A stretch of DNA of 35,836 nt from Pseudomonas karstica (GTDB taxonomy: Bacteria > Pseudomonadota > Gammaproteobacteria > Pseudomonadales > Pseudomonadaceae): NCBI RefSeq assembly GCF_009707515.1, contig NZ_WLYI01000047.1, forward strand, positions 1 through 35,836. The letters are read 5' to 3'. A program made the position numbers and the translations under genes. The notes below the pieces were generated by a model that saw only the letters and a program-made list of their open reading frames with translations, was not told the origin of the DNA and did not search any database. This document shows positions 16,992 to 25,140 of the stretch, one piece after another. The first letter of the stretch is position 1. Every line of letters begins with the position of its first letter.

Positions 16992-18212
16992 TTACGCCAG
17001 CTGTTCTTCCTTGCTCAGACAGGCAGCGGCGGTGAACAACACATCGGTGGAGGAGTTGAGGGCGGTTTCCGCCGAGTCTTGCAACACGCCGATGATGAAG
17101 CCTACGGCCACCACCTGCATGGCGATTTCACTGGGAATGCCGAACAGGCTGCACGCCAGGGGAATCAACAGCAGGGAACCGCCAGCAACGCCTGACGCCC
17201 CGCAGGCACAGACCGCCGCCACGACGCTGAGCAGCACGGCGGTAGGAACGTCCACTGCGATGCCCAAGGTGTGCACGGCCGCCATGGTCAATACGGTAAT
17301 GGTAATGGCGGCGCCGGCCATATTGATGGTCGCCCCCAGGGGGATCGACACCGAGTAAGTGTCTTCGTGCAGGCCCAGGCGTTTGCTCAATGCCAGGTTG
17401 ACCGGAATATTGGCCGCCGAACTACGGGTAAAGAACGCCGTGATGCCGCTTTCGCGCAGGCACATCAGCACCAGCGGATACGGGTTGCGGCGCAACTTCC
17501 AGAACACGATGGCCGGGTTGACCACCAGTGCCACGAACAGCATGCAGCCGATCAGCACCATCAGCAGGTGGGCGTAGCCCAGTAAGGCGCCGAAGCCGGA
17601 GGTGGCCAGGGTGGAGGCCACCAGGCCAAAGATCCCCAGCGGTGCAAAACGAATCACCATGCGCACGATCAGCGTGATGCCGTTGGACAGGTCCTCCAGC
17701 GCAGCGCGGGTTGTCGGCGCAGCATGGCGGATCGCGATACCCATGCCGATGGCCCAGGCCAGGATGCCGATGAAGTTGGCGTTCATCAGCGCACTGATTG
17801 GGTTGTCCACCACGCTGAGCAATAGGCTTTGCAATACTTCGCCGATGCCACCTGGGGCGCTCACGGCCACTTCGTGGGAAACCAGTACCAGGGATGATGG
17901 AAACAGTGTGCTGGCAACTACTGCGACGACTGCGGCGGAAAAGGTACCCAGTAAATACAGGAACAGGATCGGCCGGATATGGGTCTCCTGGCCGTGTTTG
18001 TGATTGGCAATAGACGCCATGACCAGCACAAACACCAGGATCGGCGCGACGGCCTTGAGCGCCGACACGAATACCTTGCCGATAAAACCAGTGGACTGGG
18101 CCACGCCGGGCAGCAGCAAGGCCAGCAGGATGCCGGCAATCAGGCCGATCACGATTTGCGTGACCAGGCTGATGCCCAAGAGTCGTCTGAATAGAGAAGG
18201 GGTCGCAGTCAT
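16992..18212 (-). CDS. sstT: Na+/serine-threonine symporter SstT
   Basis: This 406-residue member of the dicarboxylate/amino acid:cation symporter family has about eight helices and re-entrant loops. Diagnostic segments include FTRSSAANIPVNLALSKRLG (serine-rich hairpin), VSIPLGATINMAGAAITITV and CACGASGVAGGSLLLIPLAC, all close to E. coli SstT. It imports serine and threonine with sodium. The start at 18212 (MTATPSLFRRLLG) gives the usual length; the longer frame from 18353 adds 47 residues that do not look like family sequence. The upstream ribosome site is weak (AGAGACAAC). Its sodium dependence links it to the Mrp and NhaR genes in the same window. Confidence 0.95.
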   Translation of the reverse strand: MTATPSLFRRLLGISLVTQIVIGLIAGILLALLLPGVAQSTGFIGKVFVSALKAVAPILVFVLVMASIANHKHGQETHIRPILFLYLLGTFSAAVVAVVASTLFPSSLVLVSHEVAVSAPGGIGEVLQSLLLSVVDNPISALMNANFIGILAWAIGMGIAIRHAAPTTRAALEDLSNGITLIVRMVIRFAPLGIFGLVASTLATSGFGALLGYAHLLMVLIGCMLFVALVVNPAIVFWKLRRNPYPLVLMCLRESGITAFFTRSSAANIPVNLALSKRLGLHEDTYSVSIPLGATINMAGAAITITVLTMAAVHTLGIAVDVPTAVLLSVVAAVCACGASGVAGGSLLLIPLACSLFGIPSEIAMQVVAVGFIIGVLQDSAETALNSSTDVLFTAAACLSKEEQLA

Positions 18213-18514
18213 AATAGAGTTGTCTCTGTCTTTTTCTAATGGATGCAGCGATACATACAAATAAGGCCGCGGACAGGTTGCCGGAGGGTAAAGCGGCAAG
18301 GTAAGGCCGAACGGTAACCGGATGTTCAGAGTCCGGGTTGAAAAGTTTAACATGTTGCAGGAAATGTCCCGGATAAGCGCGGCGTCCGATCAGGGTGTTA
18401 CACACTCGGCCTGCCCATGGCCCGACACATTCTGTTAAGATCGGGCATCCTCATATTTTTCTCAGTCAGCGAGCCCTCGGGTTGTCGTTGGCGTCGTCGT
18501 TTCTGGAGTTATTC
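18213..18514. other. 302-base divergent intergenic region between sstT and the MFS exporter
   Basis: No gene is supported here. An AACATGTT palindrome occurs near 18350, and a -10-like GTTAAGAT lies near 18434 in front of the MFS gene, without a convincing -35. I see no terminator, riboswitch-like structure or repeat. Confidence 0.5.
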
Positions 18515-19669
18515 ATGTTGTTGCCCATCCTGCTGCTGTCGGCAGCCGGTTTTACTGTGCTGACCACTGAGTTCATCATTGTTGGCCTACTGCCTTCCAT
18601 CGCCCGCGACCTGGACGTCAGTGTTTCCCAGGCTGGCCTGTTGGTGACATTGTTCGCCTTCACAGTGGCCGCTTTCGGTCCGTTCCTCACGGCCTACTTC
18701 GCCCGGTTTGAACGCAAACGGCTGTTTATCAGCATTCTGGTGATGTTCGGCGCAGCCAATACCCTGGCGGCGTTGGCGCCGAATATCTGGGTGATGTCGT
18801 TGGCGCGGCTGATCCCGTCCCTGGGGTTGCCGGTATTCTGGGCTTTGGCCAGTGAAACGGCGGTGGACATTGTCGGCCCGGACTACGCTGGCCGGGCCAT
18901 CGCCAAGATCGGCTTCGGTATTGTCTGTGCGACGGTGTTCGGCATTCCGGTGGGTACCTTGATTTCCGACATGTTCGGCTGGCGCACCGCCTTCGGTATT
19001 CTCGCCGTCGTGGCGTTGGCCAAGGCCTTGCTGCTGTTTGTGTACTTGCCGGCTACCCGGGTGAAGAAAGAACAGGTGACCCTGCGCTCGCAGTTCAAGA
19101 TCCTGCGCAGCCCGTTGATGCAGGGCCATATTGTATTGTCGATCCTGGTATTTAGCGGCATGTTCACCGCTTATACCTACCTGGCAGACATCCTTGAACG
19201 CCTCGCAGGTTTTGATGGCACGTTGGTGGGCTGGTGCCTGATGGGCTTTGGCGCGGTAGGCCTGATCGGTAATTCCTTGGGTGGGCGCATGGTCGATCGT
19301 CATCCGCTGATCGCCTCGATGGTGTTCTGTGGCTTCATGATCACTGGGATGGTGGCGCTGGTGCCGGCTATTCACTCCACCCTCGGCCTTGCGGCAGCAA
19401 TGGGTATCTGGGGCGTGACCCAGGCGGCGCTGTTTCTGGTCAGCCATGTGCGCCTGATGAAAGTCGCGCCTCATGCACCGGCCTTTGCCGCGTCGCTGAA
19501 CATCGCCGGGGCCAACCTGGGCATTGGCCTGGGCGCGATGGTCGGCGGACGGGTGATCGACACCCTGGGCCTGGGCAGTCTCGGATTCGCCGCCGCCGGT
19601 TTTATCTTGCTGTCGATGTTGTTGGCATTGTGGCTGATGACACTCAAGACCCGCGAAGTCTGCGTCTGA
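18515..19669 (+). CDS. MFS transporter (AraJ/DHA1-like exporter)
   Basis: This 384-residue protein has 12 membrane helices. It begins MLLPILLLSAAGFTVLTTEF and continues IIVGLLPSIARDLDVSVSQA and GLLVTLFAFTVAAFGPFLTA, the conserved opening of AraJ/YdhP-type sugar-efflux and drug-efflux MFS proteins. A short central loop (PATRVKKEQVTLRSQFKILR) separates the halves. The substrate is unknown. ATG 18515 is preceded by GGAG at a good distance; a longer frame from 18395 would add 40 residues without a ribosome site. The stop is 4 bases from that of the convergent nhaR, with no room for a separate terminator. Confidence 0.9.
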   Translation: MLLPILLLSAAGFTVLTTEFIIVGLLPSIARDLDVSVSQAGLLVTLFAFTVAAFGPFLTAYFARFERKRLFISILVMFGAANTLAALAPNIWVMSLARLIPSLGLPVFWALASETAVDIVGPDYAGRAIAKIGFGIVCATVFGIPVGTLISDMFGWRTAFGILAVVALAKALLLFVYLPATRVKKEQVTLRSQFKILRSPLMQGHIVLSILVFSGMFTAYTYLADILERLAGFDGTLVGWCLMGFGAVGLIGNSLGGRMVDRHPLIASMVFCGFMITGMVALVPAIHSTLGLAAAMGIWGVTQAALFLVSHVRLMKVAPHAPAFAASLNIAGANLGIGLGAMVGGRVIDTLGLGSLGFAAAGFILLSMLLALWLMTLKTREVCV

Positions 19670-19673
19670 GTAA

Positions 19674-20579
19674 TCAGTCGGGGAGTGCGGTAAACAGCTC
19701 CCGTCGAGCGCCCTCGGTAATTGCCACGATGCCGGGGTGCTTGACCTTGCGCTCTACTGAAATGGCATAAAAAGATTCGGTCACCGCGTCAGTCTGGCCG
19801 ATCAGTACCACGCCGTACTGGCGTTCGACTTCATCGGCGATCACGCTGGGGCCGATAAAAATGCCACTGCCGGATTGGCCGAAAGCCTGCATCAAGGCAC
19901 TGTCGTCGAACTCGCCGATAATCCGTGGTTGGATCTGTTGTTCGGCAAACCAGCGCAACAGCCGGCTGCGCACTACCGTTTCTACCCCCGGGATCAACAG
20001 CGGAGCGCCCTGCAGGCACTGTGGGAAAACGCCGGCATGTTGGTCGGCCAAGGCCCGGGTTGCGAAGAAGCTGATACCGCATTCCCCGAGTTTCTGGCTG
20101 TAGCCCTTGATGTCCAGGTGCGTGGGCATCGGGCTGTCGGAGATCACCAGGTCCAGGCGCTGGATCGCCAGGTCCGCCAGCAGACGATCTAGCTTATCTT
20201 CGCGGCAGGTGATGCGGATCGGTTCGCTGAGCTCCATGGTCGGCGCGATCAGTCGGTAAACGATGGACTTGGGTACCACATCCGCCACCCCGACCCGAAA
20301 CAGGATCTGCTGTTCATTGGGCTGGGCCCGCAGCATCGCCTCCAGCTCATTGCCCGTCTGGAACATCTGTTCAGCATAGGGCAACGCTTGCCGTCCCGCC
20401 TCGGTCAGTTCCAACTGCCGGCCTACCCGTTGAAACAATGCCACGCCGAAGGTTTGCTCGAGCAGGCTGATTTGCCCACTGATAGTCTGTGGCGTGAGGT
20501 TCAATTGCTTGCAGGCGCGCACAATGCTGCCGGTTTTGGCGACCACCCAGAAATAATGCAATTGACGGTAGTTGAGCAT
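19674..20579 (-). CDS. nhaR: LysR-family transcriptional activator NhaR
   Basis: This 301-residue LysR regulator has an N-terminal winged helix-turn-helix (LNYRQLHYFWVVAKTGSIVR, then NLTPQTISGQISLLEQTFGV). The effector domain shares long stretches with E. coli NhaR, for example RVGVADVVPKSIVYRLI, GECGISFFATRA, LLIPGVETVVRSRLLRWF and IIGEFDDSALMQAFG. NhaR activates nhaA in response to Na+ in enterobacteria. Here no nhaA lies beside it: the divergent neighbour is a small lipoprotein followed by a terC gene, and the convergent neighbour is an MFS exporter. Two palindromes sit in the divergent spacer. Confidence 0.9.
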   Translation of the reverse strand: MLNYRQLHYFWVVAKTGSIVRACKQLNLTPQTISGQISLLEQTFGVALFQRVGRQLELTEAGRQALPYAEQMFQTGNELEAMLRAQPNEQQILFRVGVADVVPKSIVYRLIAPTMELSEPIRITCREDKLDRLLADLAIQRLDLVISDSPMPTHLDIKGYSQKLGECGISFFATRALADQHAGVFPQCLQGAPLLIPGVETVVRSRLLRWFAEQQIQPRIIGEFDDSALMQAFGQSGSGIFIGPSVIADEVERQYGVVLIGQTDAVTESFYAISVERKVKHPGIVAITEGARRELFTALPD

Positions 20580-20602
20580 GGATGCCTCAATAAGAAGATG
20601 TT

Positions 20603-20662
20603 ACTTCGTGTAAATCGAAGTATAAGCGAAAAAAATACGAATTTTCCTGAAGTGTTCACTTC
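20603..20662. promoter_or_regulatory. two inverted repeats in the nhaR/lipoprotein divergent spacer
   Basis: ACTTCG-N7-CGAAGT (20603-20621) and GAAGTG-TT-CACTTC (20649-20662) are perfect inverted repeats that share the core GAAGT/ACTTC. They lie between nhaR (start 20579) and the lipoprotein gene (start 20727). A -10-like TAGAAT (20665-20670) follows the second repeat, with a poor -35, which fits an activator-dependent promoter. They are candidate NhaR sites. Confidence 0.5.
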
Positions 20663-20726
20663 CATAGAATGCGTCGCTATCGTGGGCCCAATGCTTGGAC
20701 TCAATAGTTCTAACGAGGAACGCATC

Positions 20727-20978
20727 ATGAAACTCAATTCTCTGGGCACAGCGTCGCTGCTTGCGCTTTCATTAGTCATGCTCAGCGGCTGTGACCAGGC
20801 CGAAAAAAGTGCGCAACAATTGTTGGGCAAAGCCAGCGATTCGGCCAAGCAAGCGATTGACGATACCCACAAGGCCGCCGAGCAGGCCTTGAGTGACGCG
20901 ACCCAAGGCTTGATCGCGCCGAAGGACAAAGAGCAGCAGGAAGAACAGAAACCTGAGCCCACCTCGCAAGAGACCTAA
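20727..20978 (+). CDS. small lipoprotein with helical, charged tail
   Basis: This 83-residue precursor has a lipoprotein signal (MKLNSLGTASLLALSLVMLSGC); the lipobox LSGC puts the lipid-modified Cys at residue 22. The mature part is Ala/Lys/Glu/Gln-rich and probably helical (SAQQLLGKASDSAKQAIDDT, then HKAAEQALSDATQGL), and ends in a Lys/Glu/Pro tail. The function is unknown; it resembles small envelope-stress or structural lipoproteins in composition only. GAGGA lies upstream of the ATG at good spacing. It is 28 bases ahead of terC and probably co-transcribed with it. Its divergent neighbour is nhaR. Confidence 0.85.
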   Translation: MKLNSLGTASLLALSLVMLSGCDQAEKSAQQLLGKASDSAKQAIDDTHKAAEQALSDATQGLIAPKDKEQQEEQKPEPTSQET

Positions 20979-21006
20979 TTCCAGCACATCACGTCAGGAC
21001 TGACTT

Positions 21007-21753
21007 ATGGATTACCTTTTACAACTGGCCGCCAGCCCGACCGCCTGGGTCGCACTGGCCACCTTGATCGTCATGGAGATCGTGCTGGGGATCGATAACC
21101 TGATCTTTATCTCGATCCTCACCAACAAGCTGCCGGTGCAGCATCGGGCCAAGGCCCGGCGCATCGGCATCAGCATGGCGTTGATCCTGCGGTTGGGCCT
21201 GTTGAGTACCATCGCCTTTATCGTGCAGTTGACCGCGCCGGTCATCGAGATCCTGGGGCAGGCGTTCTCCTGGAAGGACATGATCCTGATCGCCGGTGGC
21301 CTGTTCCTGGTGTGGAAGGCGACTACCGAGATCCATCACAGCATGGACCCGGAGCCTGAGCAGGCGCAAAGCAGTACGCCAGGTGTGTCCCTGGGCTTTG
21401 CCACGGCCATTGGCCAGATCCTGATGCTGGACCTGGTGTTTTCCATCGACAGCATCATCACCGCCGTGGGCATGACCGAGCACTTGCCGATCATGATCAT
21501 TGCCGTGGTGGTCTCGGTGATCGTGATGTTGGTGGCAGCCGAGCCGCTGGCCAAGTTCATCAACAACAACCCGACTGTGGTAATGCTGGCCCTGGGCTTC
21601 CTCATCATGATCGGCATGACCCTGATCGCCGAAGGCTTTGGCGCCCACGTGCCAAAAGGCTATGTATATGCGGCCATGGCGTTCTCGGCGGTGATCGAGT
21701 GCCTGAACATGGCGCGTCGGTCCCGGCATAAAAGGCTTGCCGCAAAACATTAA
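21007..21753 (+). CDS. TerC-family integral membrane protein
   Basis: This 248-residue protein has about seven helices. It carries both conserved acidic TerC motifs: VMEIVLGIDNLIFISILTNK in the first half and LDLVFSIDSIITAVGMTEHL in the second. These Asp/Asn-rich helices are proposed to handle metal ions, and relatives export Mn2+ or act in tellurite resistance and metal loading of secreted proteins. Start: ATG 21007 with AGGA upstream. It follows the small lipoprotein gene closely and is ended by a strong hairpin terminator. No other ter gene is near, so a tellurite role is not implied. Confidence 0.92.
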   Translation: MDYLLQLAASPTAWVALATLIVMEIVLGIDNLIFISILTNKLPVQHRAKARRIGISMALILRLGLLSTIAFIVQLTAPVIEILGQAFSWKDMILIAGGLFLVWKATTEIHHSMDPEPEQAQSSTPGVSLGFATAIGQILMLDLVFSIDSIITAVGMTEHLPIMIIAVVVSVIVMLVAAEPLAKFINNNPTVVMLALGFLIMIGMTLIAEGFGAHVPKGYVYAAMAFSAVIECLNMARRSRHKRLAAKH

Positions 21754-21767
21754 GGGCTGAAAACAGA

Positions 21768-21803
21768 GGCCGGCTGCGCTGATTCGGGCGCAGCCGGCCT
21801 TTT
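21768..21803 (+). terminator. strong hairpin terminator after terC
   Basis: A perfect 12-base stem, GGCCGGCTGCGC (21768-21779) and GCGCAGCCGGCC (21788-21799), encloses an 8-base loop and is followed by TTTT. It is placed 15 bases after the terC stop and 45 bases before selD, so selD must have its own promoter. Confidence 0.93.
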
Positions 21804-21847
21804 GCTGTCTGATAGAATCCGCCGACTTGATACCTTGAGGTACCCCC

Positions 21848-22882
21848 ATGAACGAGCCGATTCGTCTGACCCAGTACAGCCACGGTGCGGGTTGTGGTTG
21901 CAAGATTTCCCCCCAGGTGCTGGAAGTGATCCTCGCCGGCAGTGGTGCCCAGAACCTCGACCCCAACCTCTGGGTGGGCAACGCCTCGCGCGATGATGCG
22001 GCGGTCTATGCCATCGACGAAGAACGTGGCGTGGTCTCCACCACCGACTTCTTCATGCCGATAGTCGATGACCCCTTTGACTTCGGCCGCATTGCCGCTA
22101 CCAACGCCATAAGCGATATCTACGCCATGGGTGGCGACCCCTTGATGGCCATTGCCATACTTGGCTGGCCGGTCAATGTGTTGGCGCCGGAGATTGCCCG
22201 TGAGGTGATTCGTGGCGGTCGTGCGGTGTGTGACGCGGCGGGCATCCCCCTGGCTGGCGGTCACTCCATTGACGCCCCGGAGCCCATCTTCGGCCTAGCG
22301 GTCACCGGCCTGGTGGAAAAGCGCCATATGAAACGCAACGACACTGCCACCGCCGGTTGCCAGCTATACCTGACCAAACCCTTGGGCATCGGTATCCTCA
22401 CCACGGCGGAAAAGAAGGGCAAGTTGCGCGAAGCCGACGTCGGCCTGGCGCGGGACTGGATGTGCACCCTCAATAAGCCTGGCAGCCGATTCGGCAAATT
22501 GTCCGGCGTTACGGCGATGACCGATGTCACCGGTTTCGGCCTGTTGGGCCATCTGGTGGAAATGGCTGACGGCAGCGGTTTGACCGCCCGCATCGAATAC
22601 GAAAAAGTCCCACGTCTCCCTGGGGTCGAGTATTACCTGGACCAGGGCTGTGTGCCGGGTGGCACCTTGCGCAACTTCGACAGCTACGCCAGCAAGCTTG
22701 GGCGGGTAAATGAACTGCACAAACGCGTGCTGTGCGACCCGCAAACCAGCGGCGGCCTGCTGGTTGCGGTTACGCCCGAAGGGAGTGCCGAGTTCCTGGC
22801 CGTGGCCGCCGAACTAGGGCTGACGCTTGAACCTATCGGCGAACTGGTTGAGCGACAGACCAACGCGGTAGAGGTGTTCTGA
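21848..22882 (+). CDS. selD: selenide, water dikinase (selenophosphate synthetase)
   Basis: This 344-residue enzyme makes selenophosphate from selenide and ATP, the selenium donor for selenocysteine and 2-selenouridine. The N-terminal glycine-rich motif SHGAGCGCK places catalytic Cys16 (Cys, not selenocysteine) and Lys19 as in E. coli. Asp-rich metal/ATP motifs follow (ASRDDAAVYAID, TTDFFMPIVDDPFDFGRIAA). GGHSIDAPEPIFGLAVTG and TDVTGFGLLGHLVEM are typical of the PurM-like fold. The stop overlaps the start of mnmH (A of ATG shared), giving a coupled two-gene operon. A -10-like GATAGAAT lies at about 21811 between the terC terminator and the start. Confidence 0.97.
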   Translation: MNEPIRLTQYSHGAGCGCKISPQVLEVILAGSGAQNLDPNLWVGNASRDDAAVYAIDEERGVVSTTDFFMPIVDDPFDFGRIAATNAISDIYAMGGDPLMAIAILGWPVNVLAPEIAREVIRGGRAVCDAAGIPLAGGHSIDAPEPIFGLAVTGLVEKRHMKRNDTATAGCQLYLTKPLGIGILTTAEKKGKLREADVGLARDWMCTLNKPGSRFGKLSGVTAMTDVTGFGLLGHLVEMADGSGLTARIEYEKVPRLPGVEYYLDQGCVPGGTLRNFDSYASKLGRVNELHKRVLCDPQTSGGLLVAVTPEGSAEFLAVAAELGLTLEPIGELVERQTNAVEVF

Positions 22883-23979
22883 TGCCCATCGACATCACCG
22901 ATTACCGCGACATTTTTCTCAACGACCGGCCGATGATGGATACCCGTGCGCCAGTGGAGTTCGTCAAGGGGGCATTTCCAGGGGCGATCAACCTGCCGCT
23001 GATGACCGATGACGAGCGTCAGCGTGTGGGCACTTGCTATAAGCAGCAAGGGCAGCAGGCGGCGATTGTCCTGGGGCACGAGTTGGTGTCCGGGGCGGTC
23101 AAGGCCGGACGCATCGAGCATTGGGCCCGGTTCGCCCAGGCCAATCCCGAGGGTTGCCTGTACTGTTTTCGCGGCGGACTGCGCTCGCAGATTGTCCAGC
23201 AATGGTTGAACACCGAGGCCGGCATCGACTATCCACGGGTCGGTGGAGGCTACAAGGCCATGCGTACCTTCCTGCTGGATACCGTCGAGCAGGCCTCCAC
23301 CCAGTGCGACTTTGTCTTGCTGGGAGGCATGACTGGCACCGGCAAGACAGAAGTGCTGGCCCAACTGGGCAACGCCCTGGACCTGGAAGGCCATGCCAAC
23401 CACCGCGGTTCCAGTTTCGGCAAGCGTGCCACCGGGCAGCCGTCCAACATCGACTTCGAGAACCGCTTGGCTGTGGACTTGCTGAAAAAGCGTGCGGTTG
23501 GTGTCGAGCAGTTCGTGGTTGAAGACGAAAGCCGCATGATTGGTAGTTGCGCGTTGCCGTTGGCGTTGCATAAGGGGATGCAGGTATTTCCCATGGTGTG
23601 GTTGGAAGATAGCCTCGAAGGTCGGGTCGAACGAATCCTGCGCGATTATGTGGTGGACCTCTGTGCTGAGTTCGTTGGCGTATTTGGCGAGGCCGGCCAG
23701 GGGGTGTTTGCTGAGCGCTTGACCCAAAGCTTGAGCAATATTCACAAGCGCCTGGGGGGCGAACGTTTTCAACGCCTGCAAACGATCATGCAGGACGCGT
23801 TGGCGGAACAGGTCCGTAGCGGCTCGGTGGATTTGCATCGGGGCTGGATCGAGGGGCTATTGCGCGAGTATTACGACCCGATGTACGCCTTCCAGCGGGA
23901 AAGCAAAGGCGCACGGATCGAGTTTTCCGGCAAGCAGGGTGCGGTGGTGGAGTATTTGCGCGAGCGAGCGGCCCGGTAG
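22882..23979 (+). CDS. mnmH: tRNA 2-selenouridine synthase (SelU/MnmH)
   Basis: This 365-residue protein has an N-terminal rhodanese domain whose active Cys95 lies in LYCFRGGLRSQ. A P-loop domain follows (GGMTGTGKTE, residues 148-157) with the downstream family motif NIDFENRLAVDLL. The enzyme uses selenophosphate from SelD to turn 2-thiouridine at the wobble base of tRNA-Lys, -Glu and -Gln into 2-selenouridine through a geranylated intermediate. Both catalytic parts look intact. It is translationally coupled to selD. The pair makes sense without selA/selB, which are not in this window. Confidence 0.95.
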   Translation: MPIDITDYRDIFLNDRPMMDTRAPVEFVKGAFPGAINLPLMTDDERQRVGTCYKQQGQQAAIVLGHELVSGAVKAGRIEHWARFAQANPEGCLYCFRGGLRSQIVQQWLNTEAGIDYPRVGGGYKAMRTFLLDTVEQASTQCDFVLLGGMTGTGKTEVLAQLGNALDLEGHANHRGSSFGKRATGQPSNIDFENRLAVDLLKKRAVGVEQFVVEDESRMIGSCALPLALHKGMQVFPMVWLEDSLEGRVERILRDYVVDLCAEFVGVFGEAGQGVFAERLTQSLSNIHKRLGGERFQRLQTIMQDALAEQVRSGSVDLHRGWIEGLLREYYDPMYAFQRESKGARIEFSGKQGAVVEYLRERAAR

Positions 23980-23994
23980 GGCGAAATGGGTGTT

Positions 23995-24025
23995 GAGCGT
24001 TCCCACGCGTTGCGTGGGAACGCTC
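23995..24025. repeat. perfect 14-base palindromic repeat acting as likely bidirectional terminator
   Basis: GAGCGTTCCCACGC (23995-24008), loop GTT, GCGTGGGAACGCTC (24012-24025). It lies between the convergent mnmH and permease genes, ending 5 bases from the permease stop. From memory, hairpins with this core are common intergenic elements in P. fluorescens-group genomes. No T-run follows, so termination is a guess. Confidence 0.75.
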
Positions 24026-24029
24026 GTAA

Positions 24030-25085
24030 CTACAGAATGAGCATTGCGATCAAGCCACACACCACACCCATCAACATGGTCAAGCCGGCTACCGTTACCA
24101 GTACCCGAGCGTCGAAGTCCTTGCGCAGCATCAACAGCGACGGCAGGCTCACGCTCGGCAGCGTCATCAGCAAGGCCACGGCCGGCCCGGTGCCAAGCCC
24201 CAAGGCCATCATGGTCTGCACAATGGGAATCTCCGCCGCTGTCGGGATCACAAACAGCGTACCGACGATCGCCAGGGGCACCAGCCATACCAGGCTGTGG
24301 GCCATCGCTCCGTCAACATGGGGAAACAGCCAGACCCGCGCCGCGCCCAGGATCAGCACCGCCAGGATATAGATCGGTATTGTGCTCCAGAACAGTTGCC
24401 ACAAGGTTTGCAACCAGCGGGTCAGGAACGATTGGGTCTCTTGGGTGCTGGCTTCGGCGACGGCGTCCAGTGCCGCTTCCGGTACCTGATCAGGACGGGC
24501 GATGCGCTGGGCCACCAGCGAAACGCCGATCACCAGTACAACGCCTGCCACCAGGCGCAACGCGGTAAACCCCCAGCCGAGCACAAAGCCCATGAATACC
24601 AGCGTCGCGGGGTTGAGCACGGGGTTGGCGATCCAGAACGCCAACGCGGCGCCTACCGACACCTGTTGGCGCCGCATGCTGGCGGCCACTGGTGCGGCGC
24701 AGCAACTGCACATCATTCCCGGCAAGGCGAACAGCCCGCCGCGCAAGGTCGACCCCAGCCCGGCGCGACCGAACAGGCGCAACAGCCAGTCCTTGGGGAT
24801 GAGTACTTGCAGCAACGAACCAAGAATCACCGCCAGCACCGCAGCTTTCCAGATCGCCAGGAAATACACCTGGGCATACGCCAGTGCGGCGGCCAGTGGC
24901 GCACGTTGTTCGTCGTTGAGAATCGAGGCACCGATGTTGTGGTTATCGGCTGCGACAAATGCCTTGAGGTAGTAGGGCGACCATTTCACGTAGTAGAGGC
25001 CGACACAGGCCACCAGGAGAAAAAGCGCCGGCTTCCACCAGAAGGACCAACCCCGGACGGGGTGAGTGGAGGAGAAGTTGGGCAT
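24030..25085 (-). CDS. permease of the ArsP_1 (DUF318) family with CSCC motif
   Basis: This 351-residue protein has about eight to nine helices in two halves. The first half contains LFALPGMMCSCCAAPVAASM followed by VSVGAALAFWIANPVLNPAT, and the second half VIPTAAEIPIVQTMMALGLG. Both are typical of the ArsP_1 permeases, which include the organoarsenical exporter ArsP and uncharacterised relatives linked to metal efflux. The membrane CSCC could bind a soft metal or metalloid. A hydrophilic linker (RPDQVPEAALDAVAEASTQE) splits the halves. No ArsR-type regulator or thioredoxin partner is adjacent, so the substrate stays open. Confidence 0.82.
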   Translation of the reverse strand: MPNFSSTHPVRGWSFWWKPALFLLVACVGLYYVKWSPYYLKAFVAADNHNIGASILNDEQRAPLAAALAYAQVYFLAIWKAAVLAVILGSLLQVLIPKDWLLRLFGRAGLGSTLRGGLFALPGMMCSCCAAPVAASMRRQQVSVGAALAFWIANPVLNPATLVFMGFVLGWGFTALRLVAGVVLVIGVSLVAQRIARPDQVPEAALDAVAEASTQETQSFLTRWLQTLWQLFWSTIPIYILAVLILGAARVWLFPHVDGAMAHSLVWLVPLAIVGTLFVIPTAAEIPIVQTMMALGLGTGPAVALLMTLPSVSLPSLLMLRKDFDARVLVTVAGLTMLMGVVCGLIAMLIL

Positions 25086-25140
25086 GTTGAACGATCCGCA
25101 GGTGAGTCAATAGCGACGCATCATACGCCGCTGTTGTGAT

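Noticed and set aside
16992..18353. Longer reading of sstT from 18353
   Set aside because: The extra residues do not resemble the family. The start at 18212 gives the normal SstT length.
18587..19474. Minus-strand frame of 295 codons opposite the MFS gene
   Set aside because: Rich in His, Arg and Gln, without hydrophobic core or motif; antisense of a 12-helix transporter.
21007..21753. Tellurite-resistance island suggested by TerC
   Set aside because: No terZABDEF genes are present. A lone TerC is common in Pseudomonas chromosomes and points to metal handling.
22684..23838. Long minus-strand frame (384 codons) opposite selD and mnmH
   Set aside because: Both plus-strand genes have intact catalytic motifs. 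The minus frame is low-complexity and His/Gln-rich as expected for an antisense shadow.
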